Shown piece by piece: positions 34,734 to 44,225 of a stretch of 64,000 nucleotides of DNA (its first letter is position 1; each line of letters opens with the position of its first letter). The DNA comes from JAANXG01 sp963731035 (GTDB taxonomy: Bacteria; Pseudomonadota; Gammaproteobacteria; Arenicellales; JAANXG01). Made by a program: the position numbers and the translations under genes. Location of the stretch: positions 124,001 to 188,000 of the forward strand of contig CAVSUY010000027.1 in the NCBI GenBank assembly GCA_963731035.1, in the 5' to 3' direction. The notes beneath the pieces are model-generated. The model was not told the origin of the DNA and searched no databases. It saw only the letters and a program-made list of their open reading frames with translations.

Positions 34734-35819
34734 TTACTTTCCGGTCACCAGCGCGGTCACCTTGATGTCGGGGCCGGTCTGTCGAATATCAGTGATCCTC
34801 ATGGGGATTCGCTCATCGAGTGTGGTGACAAAAGGCAGATCAAACATTCCCCGGGCATCACTGCCAAGACACGTGGGGGCCAGGTACAGGACTATTTCAT
34901 CAACCAATCCGTTTTTCAACAAGGCGCCGGTCAACGACGCACCGGCCTCAACCAGCAGGTCGTTTACTTCCCTGTCGCCGAGATGATCCATCAAGGATCC
35001 CAGATCAACGCGGCCATCCCCGCCGGGCAGGCTGACGAACTCGACGTGCGCGTCGTAGGACGGCGCCTCCACGCTCCCCGCAGTGGCAACGACCACCTGG
35101 GCACTGTCTTCGAACAGGCGCGCCGTCTTTGGCACTTTCGTGCGGCCGTCAACCAGTACCCGCATCGGCTGGCGCGTCACGCCTTCGCAACGCGCCGTCA
35201 GGGCCGGATCATCCGCCAGGGCGGTGCCGCTTCCGGTCATGACCGCCGAAACCCTGGCTCTAGTACGATGGACGTCGGCCCGCGACGCTTCGCTGGTGAT
35301 CCACCGGCTCTCGCCGTCCGCCATGGCGGTCCGCCCGTCAATCGATGCGGCGATCTTCACCGTGACCCACGGCCTGCCGCGCGTCATGCGGGAGACGAAA
35401 CCGCGATTCAAGGCCGCCGCCGCATCCCGCATGAGGCCGACGTCCACCTCGATGCCGGCGCCGCGCAGGATCTCGAAACCACCCCCGGCGACCCGCGGAT
35501 TGGGATCCTCCATCGCCGCCACGACCCGGGCCACACCGGCGTCGATCAAAGCATCCGTGCAGGGCGGGGTACGCCCCTGGTGGCAACAGGGCTCGAGATT
35601 GAGGTAAACCGTCGCTCCTCTGGCTCTTTGCCCCGCCTCGCCCAGCGCGACGATCTCGCCATGGGGTCCCCCCGCCTTCTCGTGCCAGCCTTCACCCACA
35701 AACTCGCCGTCGGCCACCACCACGCAGCCGACGCGGGGGTTCGGATGCGTGGTCGGCAGGCCGAGATGCGCCAGGCGCAGCGCCCGCGCCATGTACTCCG
35801 CGTCGCGGCTAGCCTGCAT
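34734..35819 (-). CDS. ribD: Bifunctional deaminase/reductase RibD
   Basis: Second and third steps of riboflavin synthesis. The N-terminal cytidine-deaminase-like domain carries the zinc site GPHGE and LEPCCHQGRTPPC (the usual HAE is HGE here, which keeps the His and Glu). The reductase domain (about 150-361) has WVTVKIAASIDGRTAM and the RADVHRTRA segment. 361 aa is normal. Four bases separate its stop from the ribE start. Confidence 0.95.
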   Translation of the reverse strand: MQASRDAEYMARALRLAHLGLPTTHPNPRVGCVVVADGEFVGEGWHEKAGGPHGEIVALGEAGQRARGATVYLNLEPCCHQGRTPPCTDALIDAGVARVVAAMEDPNPRVAGGGFEILRGAGIEVDVGLMRDAAAALNRGFVSRMTRGRPWVTVKIAASIDGRTAMADGESRWITSEASRADVHRTRARVSAVMTGSGTALADDPALTARCEGVTRQPMRVLVDGRTKVPKTARLFEDSAQVVVATAGSVEAPSYDAHVEFVSLPGGDGRVDLGSLMDHLGDREVNDLLVEAGASLTGALLKNGLVDEIVLYLAPTCLGSDARGMFDLPFVTTLDERIPMRITDIRQTGPDIKVTALVTGK

Positions 35820-36068
35820 ATTGCATCAGGACCCCGGCACCTGGCGCAGGACAGGTTTGGCTGGGCGCCGGTCTGCAGCGAGAGTCGTAGCCGTAGCTAC
35901 GGCTCGAGTCAAGACCAAGTCCAGACGAAGCTGGACCAGCCAGGGCCGGGGTAGGCCGACCTTGGGGAACAAAGTGCATCGCTCGGCAAGTGACCAACAT
36001 CCTTCGTTGCATGTTTTGGATCAGCGACTTATATGAATAATAGCGGCCGCCTCGGTGCAATATGCGGG
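35820..36068. other. Intergenic region between nrdR and ribD with a 16-bp perfect palindrome
   Basis: About 250 bases with no gene. AGCCGTAGCTACGGCT at 35889-35904 is a perfect palindrome, and further shorter inverted pairs lie around it (for example CCAGACGAAGCTGG). It could be a regulatory site or a dispersed palindromic element. Confidence 0.5.
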
Positions 36069-36575
36069 CTAGTTGTCGTCACCCGGCAGAAAAGTCATCT
36101 GTTTCCGTTTCGCAGAGGGCGACGGCTGGTTGCGCAAACGCTTCACTTCCTCGCTGAATTCGTCGACATCCTGAAATGACCGGTACACCGATGCGAAGCG
36201 CACGTACGCGACCTGGTCGAGATCACCGAGCTCGTGCATCACCCACTCTCCGATATGCAGGGATGGAACCTCCCGGTCCCCGCTGGTGAGCAGCCTGTGC
36301 TGGATCCTTTGGATTGCATTCTCCACGGCATCGGTGTCCACCGGCCGCTTCTCCAGCGCCCGGGTCATCCCGGACCGCAGCTTGGCCTCATCGAAGGGCT
36401 CGCGGCTGCCGTCGCTCTTGACCACGTAGGGCATCCGCAACGAGGCGTGCTCCAGGGTCGTAAATCGCTCTCCACAGGCCGAGCATTCGCGCCGCCGCCG
36501 AACGGCATCGCCGTCGTCGGTCAGGCGCGAATCAATGACCCGGGTGTTCTCGGACCGGCAGAACGGGCACCGCAT
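36069..36575 (-). CDS. nrdR: Ribonucleotide-reductase repressor NrdR
   Basis: ATP/dATP-sensing repressor of ribonucleotide-reductase genes. The N-terminal zinc ribbon MRCPFC ... CSACGERF and the ATP-cone (VVKSDGSREPFDEAKLRSGM) are complete. 168 aa is slightly longer than average because of a basic C-terminal tail. Lies between glyA and ribD as in related genomes. Confidence 0.96.
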   Translation of the reverse strand: MRCPFCRSENTRVIDSRLTDDGDAVRRRRECSACGERFTTLEHASLRMPYVVKSDGSREPFDEAKLRSGMTRALEKRPVDTDAVENAIQRIQHRLLTSGDREVPSLHIGEWVMHELGDLDQVAYVRFASVYRSFQDVDEFSEEVKRLRNQPSPSAKRKQMTFLPGDDN

Positions 36576-36604
36576 TCAAGTGGTCCGGGCGGTGCCGGCC
36601 GCCT

Positions 36605-37879
36605 TCAGGAATACACTGGAAATCGTGCGCATACCTCGAGTACTTCTCTCTTCACCCGGTCCCGCGTCCCCGCGTCGCTCATGTTTTCGATCACATCGCA
36701 CATCCAGTGACCCAGCTTGTCGATCTCGGGCTCGGTAAATCCACGGGTAGTAACCGCCGGGGTGCCGACCCGGATGCCGCTGGTGATGAACGGCGACTGT
36801 GGATCGTTAGGCACCGCGTTCTTGTTAACCGTGATATTGGCTTTTCCCAATGCCGCTTCGACATCCTTACCCGTGACGCCCTTGTCGATCAGATCCAGAA
36901 GGAACAAATGGTTGTCGGTGCCACCGGAAACGATATTGTACCCCCGTTCCATCAAGGTGGCCGCGAGCTTTTGGGCGTTGGCAATGGTCTGCTCCTGATA
37001 CGCCTTGAAACCAGGCTCCAGGGCCTCCTTGAAGGACACCGCCTTGGCGGCGATGACGTGCATCAGCGGTCCGCCCTGGGAGCCCGGGAACACCCTGGAA
37101 GCGATCTTCTTCTCGAGATCGGGATTCTCCTTCGCCATGATCATTCCGCCGCGCGGCCCGCGCAGGGACTTGTGCGTGGTGGTGGTGGTCACGTCCGCGA
37201 TGTTGATCGGGCTCGGATAGGCGCCCACCGCAACCATGCCGGCAACATGGGCGATGTCGGCCACCATGTACGCACCCACCTTGTCGGCGATATCGCGGAA
37301 GCGCTGCCAGTCGAGCACCCGGGAATAAGCGCTGAAGCCGGTCATGATCATCTTCGGCTTGTGCTCCACGGCGAGCTGCTCCACCTGGTCGTAGTCCACC
37401 TCGCCGGTCTCCGGATCCAGCCCGTATTGCACGGAGTGGTAGATTTGCCCGGAGAAGTTCGGTTTGGCGCCGTGGGTCAGGTGGCCGCCATGGGCCAGGC
37501 TCATTCCCAGAACGGTCTCCCCGGGCTTCATCAGGGCCATGTACACGGCCGCGTTGGCCTGGGACCCGGAATGGGGTTGCACGTTGACGTAGTGGGCGCC
37601 GAAAAGCTGCTTGGCCCGGTCAATGGCGAGTTGCTCGGCGATGTCCACGAACTCGCAGCCCCCGTAGTACCGCTTGCCCGGATAGCCTTCCGCATACTTG
37701 TTGGTGAGCACAGAACCCTGGGCCTCCAACACCCGGGGACTCGCATAGTTCTCCGATGCGATCAGCTCTATATGCTCCTCCTGCCGGCGCAGTTCGCTGC
37801 GCATCGCCGACCACAGCTCGGGGTCGAAGCCCTCGATGGTCATATCCTTGCCGTAAAACGATTTTCTCTCAGCGCTCAT
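36605..37879 (-). CDS. glyA: Serine hydroxymethyltransferase
   Basis: PLP enzyme that interconverts serine and glycine with tetrahydrofolate. Motifs: ELIASENYASPRVLEAQGS, NVQPHSGSQANAAVYMAL, and the PLP-lysine region VTTTTHKSLRGPRGG. 424 aa, normal. About 30 bases upstream of nrdR and co-directional. Confidence 0.98.
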   Translation of the reverse strand: MSAERKSFYGKDMTIEGFDPELWSAMRSELRRQEEHIELIASENYASPRVLEAQGSVLTNKYAEGYPGKRYYGGCEFVDIAEQLAIDRAKQLFGAHYVNVQPHSGSQANAAVYMALMKPGETVLGMSLAHGGHLTHGAKPNFSGQIYHSVQYGLDPETGEVDYDQVEQLAVEHKPKMIMTGFSAYSRVLDWQRFRDIADKVGAYMVADIAHVAGMVAVGAYPSPINIADVTTTTTHKSLRGPRGGMIMAKENPDLEKKIASRVFPGSQGGPLMHVIAAKAVSFKEALEPGFKAYQEQTIANAQKLAATLMERGYNIVSGGTDNHLFLLDLIDKGVTGKDVEAALGKANITVNKNAVPNDPQSPFITSGIRVGTPAVTTRGFTEPEIDKLGHWMCDVIENMSDAGTRDRVKREVLEVCARFPVYS

Positions 37880-38069
37880 GGGTGATCTCCAGTGTTTGGC
37901 GCGGCCCGCAACAAGGGTCCGATCCCGTCCCTGCCGCTCTCGAATTCAGCATCCGCACGCAGCCATCATAGCCGTATGCGTGGAATCGCGAAATGTATAG
38001 GCGACCGCCAGGGCGCTGCTTGTCCTGAGCCGTCTGTTTTAGATGGATTTGGGCCGCGGCCAGCCGGAT

Positions 38070-39095
38070 TCAGGGGCGCAGGTCTTTCCCGTCCTTCTGG
38101 TCCGCGCCTTCTTTAGCGGGCGCAACCAGGTCTTCCTTGGAGACGCCGAGCTGCAGCGCGATGGGGCTGGCGACATAGATGGACGAGTAGGTCCCCACCA
38201 CCACCCCAATAATCAGGGCCAGGGCGAATCCCCAGATCACGTCGCCCCCGAGGGTGATCAAGGCGATCAGAACCAGCAAGGTGGTGCCAGAGGTCAAAGT
38301 GGTCCGCGACAGTGTCTGGTTGAGCGCCGTGTTCATGATTTCCACCGTAGAACCCTTGCGCATTTTACGGAAGTTCTCCCGAATGCGATCGAACACCACG
38401 ATGGTGTCGTTCAAGGAATAACCGATCACCGCCAGTATCGCAGCCAGCACGTTGAGGGAGAATTCGATCTGGAATACCGAGAACACGCCTATGGTGATCA
38501 GGACGTCATGCACGAGAGCCGCCACCGAGCCCAACGAGAACCGCCACTCGAATCGCCAGGCGACGTAGATGAGGATCATGATCAACGCATAGATCATCGC
38601 CAACCCGCCCTGCTGGGTGAGCTGCTGCCCGACCTGGGGACCGACGAACTCCACCCGACGCATCTGAACCCGGCACGGCTTGCGGCCGCCTCCGGGGGTC
38701 ACGCATTCCTGAGTGTCGCTTTGCTCCGTACCGCTGACTACGACCTCATCGTAAGGCTTGCGCAGGGCCTCCATGACATTGTTGCTGAGCTCATCGCTTT
38801 TCTTGCCCTGTTCGGTGCCGGGCAGGCGAACGAGAAGCTCGCTGGAGGAACCGTAGTACTGCACCTGGGCATCCTCGATGCCCGCCTGCCGGAGCAGGTC
38901 ACGCGCCCCGGCGATCTTGACCGGCTCGTCGTAGGCGACCTCCACCACGGTTCCGCCGGTGAAATCGATGCCGAAGTTCAGGCCCTGCATGAACAGGGAT
39001 ATGATCCCGATCAGGATCAGGGTTCCCGACATGACGAAGCAGATCTTGCGATAGCCGAGAAAATCGATGTGGGTGGCCTTCTTGATGAATTCCAT
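38070..39095 (-). CDS. secF: Protein translocase subunit SecF
   Basis: Polytopic component of the SecDF complex that uses proton motive force to pull proteins across the membrane. About six helices with the conserved GIDFTGGT and VGYSLNDTIVVFDRIREN motifs are visible. 341 aa, slightly longer than Escherichia coli SecF. 12 bases after secD. Confidence 0.97.
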   Translation of the reverse strand: MEFIKKATHIDFLGYRKICFVMSGTLILIGIISLFMQGLNFGIDFTGGTVVEVAYDEPVKIAGARDLLRQAGIEDAQVQYYGSSSELLVRLPGTEQGKKSDELSNNVMEALRKPYDEVVVSGTEQSDTQECVTPGGGRKPCRVQMRRVEFVGPQVGQQLTQQGGLAMIYALIMILIYVAWRFEWRFSLGSVAALVHDVLITIGVFSVFQIEFSLNVLAAILAVIGYSLNDTIVVFDRIRENFRKMRKGSTVEIMNTALNQTLSRTTLTSGTTLLVLIALITLGGDVIWGFALALIIGVVVGTYSSIYVASPIALQLGVSKEDLVAPAKEGADQKDGKDLRP

Positions 39096-39107
39096 CAGAT
39101 CGCCCCC

Positions 39108-40991
39108 TCAGATCGAAAGGCTCTTGATACGGCGGCCGCCGTACATCAGGTTGACAATGGCACGGGTGCCGTAGATGGCCGTGAACATGGACGTGATGAT
39201 GCCGATGCTCAGGGTAACCGCGAATCCTTTGATGGGACCGGTCCCGAAATTGAACAGTACGATGGCGGCGATCAGGGTCGTGATATTGGCGTCCAGGATG
39301 GTGGACAAGGCCCGATCATAGCCAACGTGGATACTGGCCTGGGGCGTGTTGCCGTTCCTTATTTCTTCTCGTATTCGTTCGTAGATCAGAACGTTGGCAT
39401 CCACCGCCATGCCGACGGTCAGCACGATGCCCGCTACGCCGGGCAAGGTCAGTGTTGCCTGGAGTATAGACAGTATCGCCACCAACAATACCAGGTTTCC
39501 GAACAGGGCCGCGCAGGCCACCAGGCCGAACACGCGGTAGTAGAGGATCATGAACAACAGGACCAGGACGAAACCGATCGCCACGGACTCGAACCCCTGC
39601 TTGATATTGTCCCTTCCCAGGCTCGGACCCACGGTGCGCTCCTCGACGATATGCATGGGAGCCGCCAGGGCACCGGCGCGGAGCAGCAGCGCCAGATCGC
39701 GGGCCTCGTTCATGCCATCCAGGCCCGTGATCTGGAAGCGCGCACCCAGCGGTTCCTTGATCTCCGGGGCGGTGATCACCTCCTCGAGCCTCTTGGTTTC
39801 CTTCTCGACCTGGCCCTTGTCGTTGAACACCGGGTTGCCATTCTTGTCCAGCTTGTTGTCCTGTGTTTCCTCGATGTAGACCACCGCCATCCGGTTGCCG
39901 ACGTTGTCGCGGGTGACGCGCCTGTTGCGCTCCGCGCCCTGCGCATCCAGGGTGATGTGCACCACCGGTCCCCCGCTTCGCTGATCGAGGCCCGCGGAGG
40001 CATTGATTATATTGTCGCCGGAATAAATGACCTGGTCCTTGAGCAGGATCTTCCCGCCCCGGCGCATGTTGTACAGCTTGGAACCCGGGGGAATATTTCC
40101 GGCGACGGCGTTGGCGAGGTCATGCTCGTGATCCACCATCCTGATCTCCAGGGTGGCGGTCCGGCCGATGAGCTCCTTGGCGCGGGCGGTGTCCTGCACG
40201 CCGGGAAGCTCCACCACGATGCGGCTGCTCCCCTGCTGCTGCACCACCGGCTCGGCGACCCCCAGCTCGTCGATCCGGTTGCGCAGAGCTTTCATGTTCT
40301 GCTGCAGCGCCAGCTTGTGCTCTTCCTGCACCCGCTCCTTGCGGACTTGGGCGATCAGATAGGGGCTGCCGTTGCGTTCTTCGGTGGACAATACGAGGTC
40401 CGGGAACTGCTTGGAAATGGTTTCCCTGGACTGCTGCCGGTCCTGATCGTCCTTGAGCTTGATCTCGATGGCACCGGCGGCGGTGTTCCTGATATCCAGA
40501 TAGCGAATCTTCTCTTCCTGCAGGGCGGACCGGATCCCCGATACGTAGCCGGTCACCGCCTTCTTGACCGCCTCGTTGATGTTCACTTCCATCAGAAAAT
40601 GAACGCCCCCGCGTAGGTCGAGGCCCAGATACATCGGCGCGCCTCCGATCGCCCGCAGCCATCCCGGCGTCGCCGGGAGCAGCGTCAATGCCACGGTGTA
40701 GTTGTCCCCCAGTTCGCGCTGGAGCACCGCCTTGGCGTTGAGCTGGGTGTCCGCGTCGGCGAACTGGATACGCACGCCCTCGGGACTGACCGCCGAGGAG
40801 GTCCACTTGACGCCGGCCTGCTTCAGCGCGTCCTGGGCCCGGGTCTCCACCGAGGCATCGGCGTGATAGCCGCGCTTGCCCGCAATCTGGATGCCCGGGT
40901 TGTCGCCGTACAGATTCGGCAGCGCATACAAAAATCCCGGCACAACAACCGCCAGGATCAGCAGGTACTTCCAAAGGGGGTACTGATTCAT
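39108..40991 (-). CDS. secD: Protein translocase subunit SecD
   Basis: Partner of SecF. First transmembrane helix at about residues 9-26, then a large periplasmic region with LGLDLRGGVHFLMEV, and five C-terminal helices with GMAVDANVLIYERIREE. 627 aa, usual length for gammaproteobacterial SecD. Part of the queA-tgt-yajC-secD-secF cluster. Confidence 0.98.
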   Translation of the reverse strand: MNQYPLWKYLLILAVVVPGFLYALPNLYGDNPGIQIAGKRGYHADASVETRAQDALKQAGVKWTSSAVSPEGVRIQFADADTQLNAKAVLQRELGDNYTVALTLLPATPGWLRAIGGAPMYLGLDLRGGVHFLMEVNINEAVKKAVTGYVSGIRSALQEEKIRYLDIRNTAAGAIEIKLKDDQDRQQSRETISKQFPDLVLSTEERNGSPYLIAQVRKERVQEEHKLALQQNMKALRNRIDELGVAEPVVQQQGSSRIVVELPGVQDTARAKELIGRTATLEIRMVDHEHDLANAVAGNIPPGSKLYNMRRGGKILLKDQVIYSGDNIINASAGLDQRSGGPVVHITLDAQGAERNRRVTRDNVGNRMAVVYIEETQDNKLDKNGNPVFNDKGQVEKETKRLEEVITAPEIKEPLGARFQITGLDGMNEARDLALLLRAGALAAPMHIVEERTVGPSLGRDNIKQGFESVAIGFVLVLLFMILYYRVFGLVACAALFGNLVLLVAILSILQATLTLPGVAGIVLTVGMAVDANVLIYERIREEIRNGNTPQASIHVGYDRALSTILDANITTLIAAIVLFNFGTGPIKGFAVTLSIGIITSMFTAIYGTRAIVNLMYGGRRIKSLSI

Positions 40992-41013
40992 TCAGGTGGA
41001 AACATCGGCGTGC

Positions 41014-41346
41014 TCAAGCGTCCTTGACCGTGCCCTTAGGCATCATCGCCTGCACGTAGGTTCTCTGGATTTTGATCTGAACACCCTGGGCGATTTCCAG
41101 GGTAATGAAATTCTCGCCGACGTCGGTGACCTTGCCCAGCGTTCCGCCGGCCGTCACCACCTCATCGCCTTTCGCCAGGGCGGCGATCATTTCCTTTTGC
41201 TGCTTCTGCCGCTTCTGCTGTGGGCGGATCAGCAGAAAGTAAAACAGCACGAAGATGGCGACGATGGGGAGCAGGCTCACGAGCGAGCCCCCCGGCGATG
41301 CAGCGCCGCCACCCTGGGCCCAGGCATCGGAAATCAAGAGATTCAT
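41014..41346 (-). CDS. yajC: Preprotein translocase subunit YajC
   Basis: Small single-span membrane protein of the holo-translocon. The hydrophobic helix LPIVAIFVLFYFLLI is followed by the family signature RPQQKRQK and the GDEVVTAGG ... GKVTDVGENFITLEIAQGVQIKI region. 110 aa, normal. Confidence 0.97.
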   Translation of the reverse strand: MNLLISDAWAQGGGAASPGGSLVSLLPIVAIFVLFYFLLIRPQQKRQKQQKEMIAALAKGDEVVTAGGTLGKVTDVGENFITLEIAQGVQIKIQRTYVQAMMPKGTVKDA

Positions 41347-41514
41347 ATAAAAACCCTTTTGTAATGTGTGATATCCGCCGCCGCGGACGTTTCAACGGCG
41401 CGGTATTATGCCACAGCTGTCCCCACATCATAGGGGGGCGGGCAATGGGGCAGTCTCCGTCGCCTCCGTCGCGCCCGGTTTTGCAGCGTCTCTCATCGCG
41501 CGACGTGCCGGCAG

Positions 41515-42657
41515 TCAGGACGCAGTGGGCGCCGCCCGCTCCCGGGTCCAGGGCGTGGCGCAGTAATCCTGGCTGTTGCGCAGGAAAGCTTCCGCGAACT
41601 CCCTGAGACTGCTCTCCTCGATGGCGTGGCGCAGCCTCCGCATGAGATCCATGAAGTAGTGAAGATTGTGAATCGTGTTCAGGCGCGATCCGAGTATCTC
41701 TCCGCTGCGGTAGAGATGACGCAGGTAAGCGCGACTGTAGTGCCGGCAAGTGTAGCAATCGCAGCGGGGATCGAGCGGCCGGGTGTCTTCGGCGTGCTCC
41801 GCGTTGCGAATTCTCACGATGCCCTCGCTGGTATAGAGCCAACCGTTGCGGGCGTTGCGGGTCGGAAGTACGCAGTCGAACATGTCGATGCCCCAGACCA
41901 CCGCGTGCACGATGTCCTCCGGGGTGCCGACACCCATGAGGTAGCGTGGGGCGGACCCGGGCATCCGTGGCGCCGTCTCCCTCACCACTTCGTACATCAG
42001 GGCTTTCGGCTCTCCCACCGACAACCCCCCGAGTGCGTAGCCATCGAAGCCGATGTCCATCAACCCGTCCAGGGATTCGGCGCGCAGGTCGTGAAACATG
42101 CCGCCTTGCACGATTCCGAACAGGGCCGAAGGGTGGTCGCCGTGGGCGGTCCGGCAACGCCGCGCCCAGCGCAGCGACAGCTCCATGGATTCCCGGGCCT
42201 TGTCTTTCTCCACCGGGTACGGCGTGCACTCGTCGAACACCATGATGACGTCCGAATCCAGGTCCTGCTGTACCTGCATGGATTCTTCCGGTCCCAGAAA
42301 CACCATGTCGCCGTCCACGGGCGAACGGAACTCGACGCCGTATTCGGTGATCCGGCGCAGGTCCGCCAGCGACCAGACCTGGTAACCGCCCGAATCGGTG
42401 AGGATGGGCTTGTCCCAGTGCATGAAGCGGTGCAGACCGCCGTGCTGTCGAATGACCTTCGTCCCGGGCCGCAGCATGAGATGGAACGTATTGCCCAGGA
42501 TGATCCGGGCCCCGAGCTGCTCGAGCTCCTCCGGAGTCATTGCCTTGACCGTCGCCATGGTACCCACCGGCATGAAGACCGGCGTTTCCACCGTGCCGTG
42601 ACGGGTGCTCAAGCGACCGCGGCGCGCGTGACCGTCCTGATGGAGCAGCTCAAACAT
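41515..42657 (-). CDS. tgt: Queuine tRNA-ribosyltransferase
   Basis: Exchanges guanine 34 for preQ1 in GUN-anticodon tRNAs. The TIM-barrel motifs TDSGGYQVWSL (catalytic Asp), FDCVLPTRNARNG and the zinc site CDCYTCRHYSRAYLRHL are all present. The frame is open to 42732, but the start at 42657 gives MFELLHQDGHARRGRLST, the normal N terminus, and 380 aa. It overlaps queA by 8 bases. Confidence 0.97.
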   Translation of the reverse strand: MFELLHQDGHARRGRLSTRHGTVETPVFMPVGTMATVKAMTPEELEQLGARIILGNTFHLMLRPGTKVIRQHGGLHRFMHWDKPILTDSGGYQVWSLADLRRITEYGVEFRSPVDGDMVFLGPEESMQVQQDLDSDVIMVFDECTPYPVEKDKARESMELSLRWARRCRTAHGDHPSALFGIVQGGMFHDLRAESLDGLMDIGFDGYALGGLSVGEPKALMYEVVRETAPRMPGSAPRYLMGVGTPEDIVHAVVWGIDMFDCVLPTRNARNGWLYTSEGIVRIRNAEHAEDTRPLDPRCDCYTCRHYSRAYLRHLYRSGEILGSRLNTIHNLHYFMDLMRRLRHAIEESSLREFAEAFLRNSQDYCATPWTRERAAPTAS

Positions 42658-43750
42658 GCGTCCCGCCCGCCGGCGCGCCGATGAACATCGCGTCTCCGTA
42701 GCTGTAGAAGCGGTAGCGCTCAGCCACGGCATGGCGATACGCGGACAGGGTCAGATCAGTGCCGGCAAGAGCGCTCACCAGCATCAGCAGCGAGGACTGA
42801 GGTAAATGAAAATTGGTCAACAGGGCCTTCACGACGGAGAACGAAAAGCCCGGCATGATAAATAAGTCCGTCTCCCCTTGGAACTCTCGCGGCCATCCGG
42901 CTCGGGCCCAGGACTCCAGAGCGCGGCACACGGTGGTTCCCACCGCCACCACGCAACCGCCCCTGTCGCGCGCGGCGCCGACCGCCTCGACGGTCGCGGG
43001 CGGGATCCGCAGCCATTCCGGATGCAGGCGATGGGCCGCGATATCCCGGCTTCGCAGCGGTTGAAAGGTGCCGGCGCCCACGTGCAGCGTCACATACGCC
43101 AGATCGACTCCCCGCCCGCGCAATTCGTCCAGATAGGGTCGGTCGAAATGAAGGCTGGCGGTGGGCGCCGCCACCGCGCCCGGCTCACGCGCGAATACAC
43201 TCTGATACCGTTCCCGGTCCTGCGGCTCGTCACCCCTCGATATATAGGGCGGCAATGGCACGTGGCCGCTTCGTTCGAGCAGCTCGATGAACGATTCTCC
43301 TTCCGAGAGCCGCACGATACGAAACGCGCCCTCCTCGCCCGCTACTTCGAGCTCCACCGCCTCTGGTCCCTCCACGGTAATGCGTTGCCCCTCCCGGACC
43401 GGCTTGCTGGACCGGGTCTGAACCAGCGCGCTTTCCGGCCCGAGCAGCCGCTCCACCATGAGCTCGACGGAACCGCCGCTCGCCTTGCGTCCGTGGAGGC
43501 GCGCGGGAATGACGCGGGTATCATTGAGCACCAGCAGGTCCCCCGCGTGCAGCAGGGACGCGAGATCCGTGAACCGAAGGTCGGCCAGCGTCCCCGCGGC
43601 CGGGTCGACCGCCAACAGCCGGCTGCCGGTCCGGGACGCGCTCGGATGCTGGGCAATGAGATCCTGCGGCAGCTCGTAGTCGAAATCGGTCAGATCCACG
43701 GGCGGATAGTATGCGATCAGCTTGAACCCGCGAAACCGCCGGTTATACAC
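42650..43750 (-). CDS. queA: S-adenosylmethionine:tRNA ribosyltransferase-isomerase
   Basis: Penultimate step of queuosine synthesis; transfers ribosyl from SAM to preQ1. The family's DFDYELPQDLIAQHP begins around residue 22, and HVGAGTFQPL, LITNFHLP-type (LLTNFHLPQSSLLMLV) and the C-terminal AxxERYRFYSYGDAMFI segment are present. The ATG at 43750 gives 366 aa; a GTG 17 codons later, just before DLTDF, would give the more usual length, so the start is not settled. Overlap with tgt shows translational coupling. Confidence 0.96.
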   Translation of the reverse strand: MYNRRFRGFKLIAYYPPVDLTDFDYELPQDLIAQHPSASRTGSRLLAVDPAAGTLADLRFTDLASLLHAGDLLVLNDTRVIPARLHGRKASGGSVELMVERLLGPESALVQTRSSKPVREGQRITVEGPEAVELEVAGEEGAFRIVRLSEGESFIELLERSGHVPLPPYISRGDEPQDRERYQSVFAREPGAVAAPTASLHFDRPYLDELRGRGVDLAYVTLHVGAGTFQPLRSRDIAAHRLHPEWLRIPPATVEAVGAARDRGGCVVAVGTTVCRALESWARAGWPREFQGETDLFIMPGFSFSVVKALLTNFHLPQSSLLMLVSALAGTDLTLSAYRHAVAERYRFYSYGDAMFIGAPAGGTHV

Positions 43751-43762
43751 TTAGGCCCGCAT

Positions 43763-43849
43763 GCCGAGGTGGCGAAACTGGTAGACGCGCCAGACTCAAA
43801 ATCTGGTGGTGGCAACACCGTGCCGGTTCGATTCCGGCCCTCGGTACCA
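43763..43849 (+). tRNA. tRNA-Leu (anticodon CAA)
   Basis: 87 nt. Acceptor stem GCCGAGG pairs with CCTCGGT (G1-U72 wobble) and the encoded end is ACCA. The anticodon loop CTCAAAA gives CAA, reading UUG. The D arm, a long variable arm (GGTGGCAACACC) and the T arm GTGCCGGTTCGATTCCGGCCC typical of leucine tRNAs are plain. Directly downstream lies an integrase stub, so this tRNA was an integration site for a genomic island. Confidence 0.95.
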
Positions 43850-43897
43850 ACCTACTTACCATCCTGTCTAATGTTGAGTCAGAAACCCGCAAAAATA

Positions 43898-43926
43898 CTA
43901 GACTCTTCCTGATTATTTGAGTCTAG
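43898..43926 (+). terminator. Possible tRNA-Leu terminator hairpin
   Basis: CTAGACTC at 43898-43905 and its exact complement GAGTCTAG at 43919-43926, with a 13-base T-rich loop, 49 bases after the tRNA. No T-run follows, so it is a weak candidate. Confidence 0.35.
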
Positions 43927-43984
43927 GCGTGTCATGCTGTGTCCACAAATATCACCGAATTGGGTATAGCCGCCAGGACTGGAC

Positions 43985-44101
43985 ATGCCCGCCGATAAAC
44001 TCAAAGACAGGCAAATCAAGGCTCTAAAGCCGAGAGACAGGGAGTATATCGTATCGGACGGCCGCGGCCTCTACCTCCTAGTCAAGCCCTCGGGGGCCTG
44101 A
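43985..44101 (+). pseudogene. Truncated tyrosine integrase (N-terminal 38 residues)
   Basis: Starts MPADKLKDRQIKALKPRDRE and continues with the arm-binding DUF4102 signature (SDGRGLYLLVKPSGA), then stops in frame at TGA where an integrase would continue with S-K-x-W-x-x-x-Y-R. It lies 135 bases behind tRNA-Leu in the usual orientation of a tRNA-borne island integrase. The catalytic domain is not found downstream, so the island can no longer excise by itself. Confidence 0.75.
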
Positions 44102-44225
44102 AAGAGTTTGAGTCCGCTTCGGGTTGGTTCCTACCCTTCCCTCCCATGAGGCTTTCGCTTCATACTATCAGTGCGTAGAGCGCCGCGAAACTTTTTCGAT
44201 GGCTCGGCGACCCCCCATCACTTCC

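Noticed and set aside
38043..40616. 857-codon frame antisense to secD and secF
   Set aside because: Lies wholly opposite two certain genes; composition is that of a shadow.
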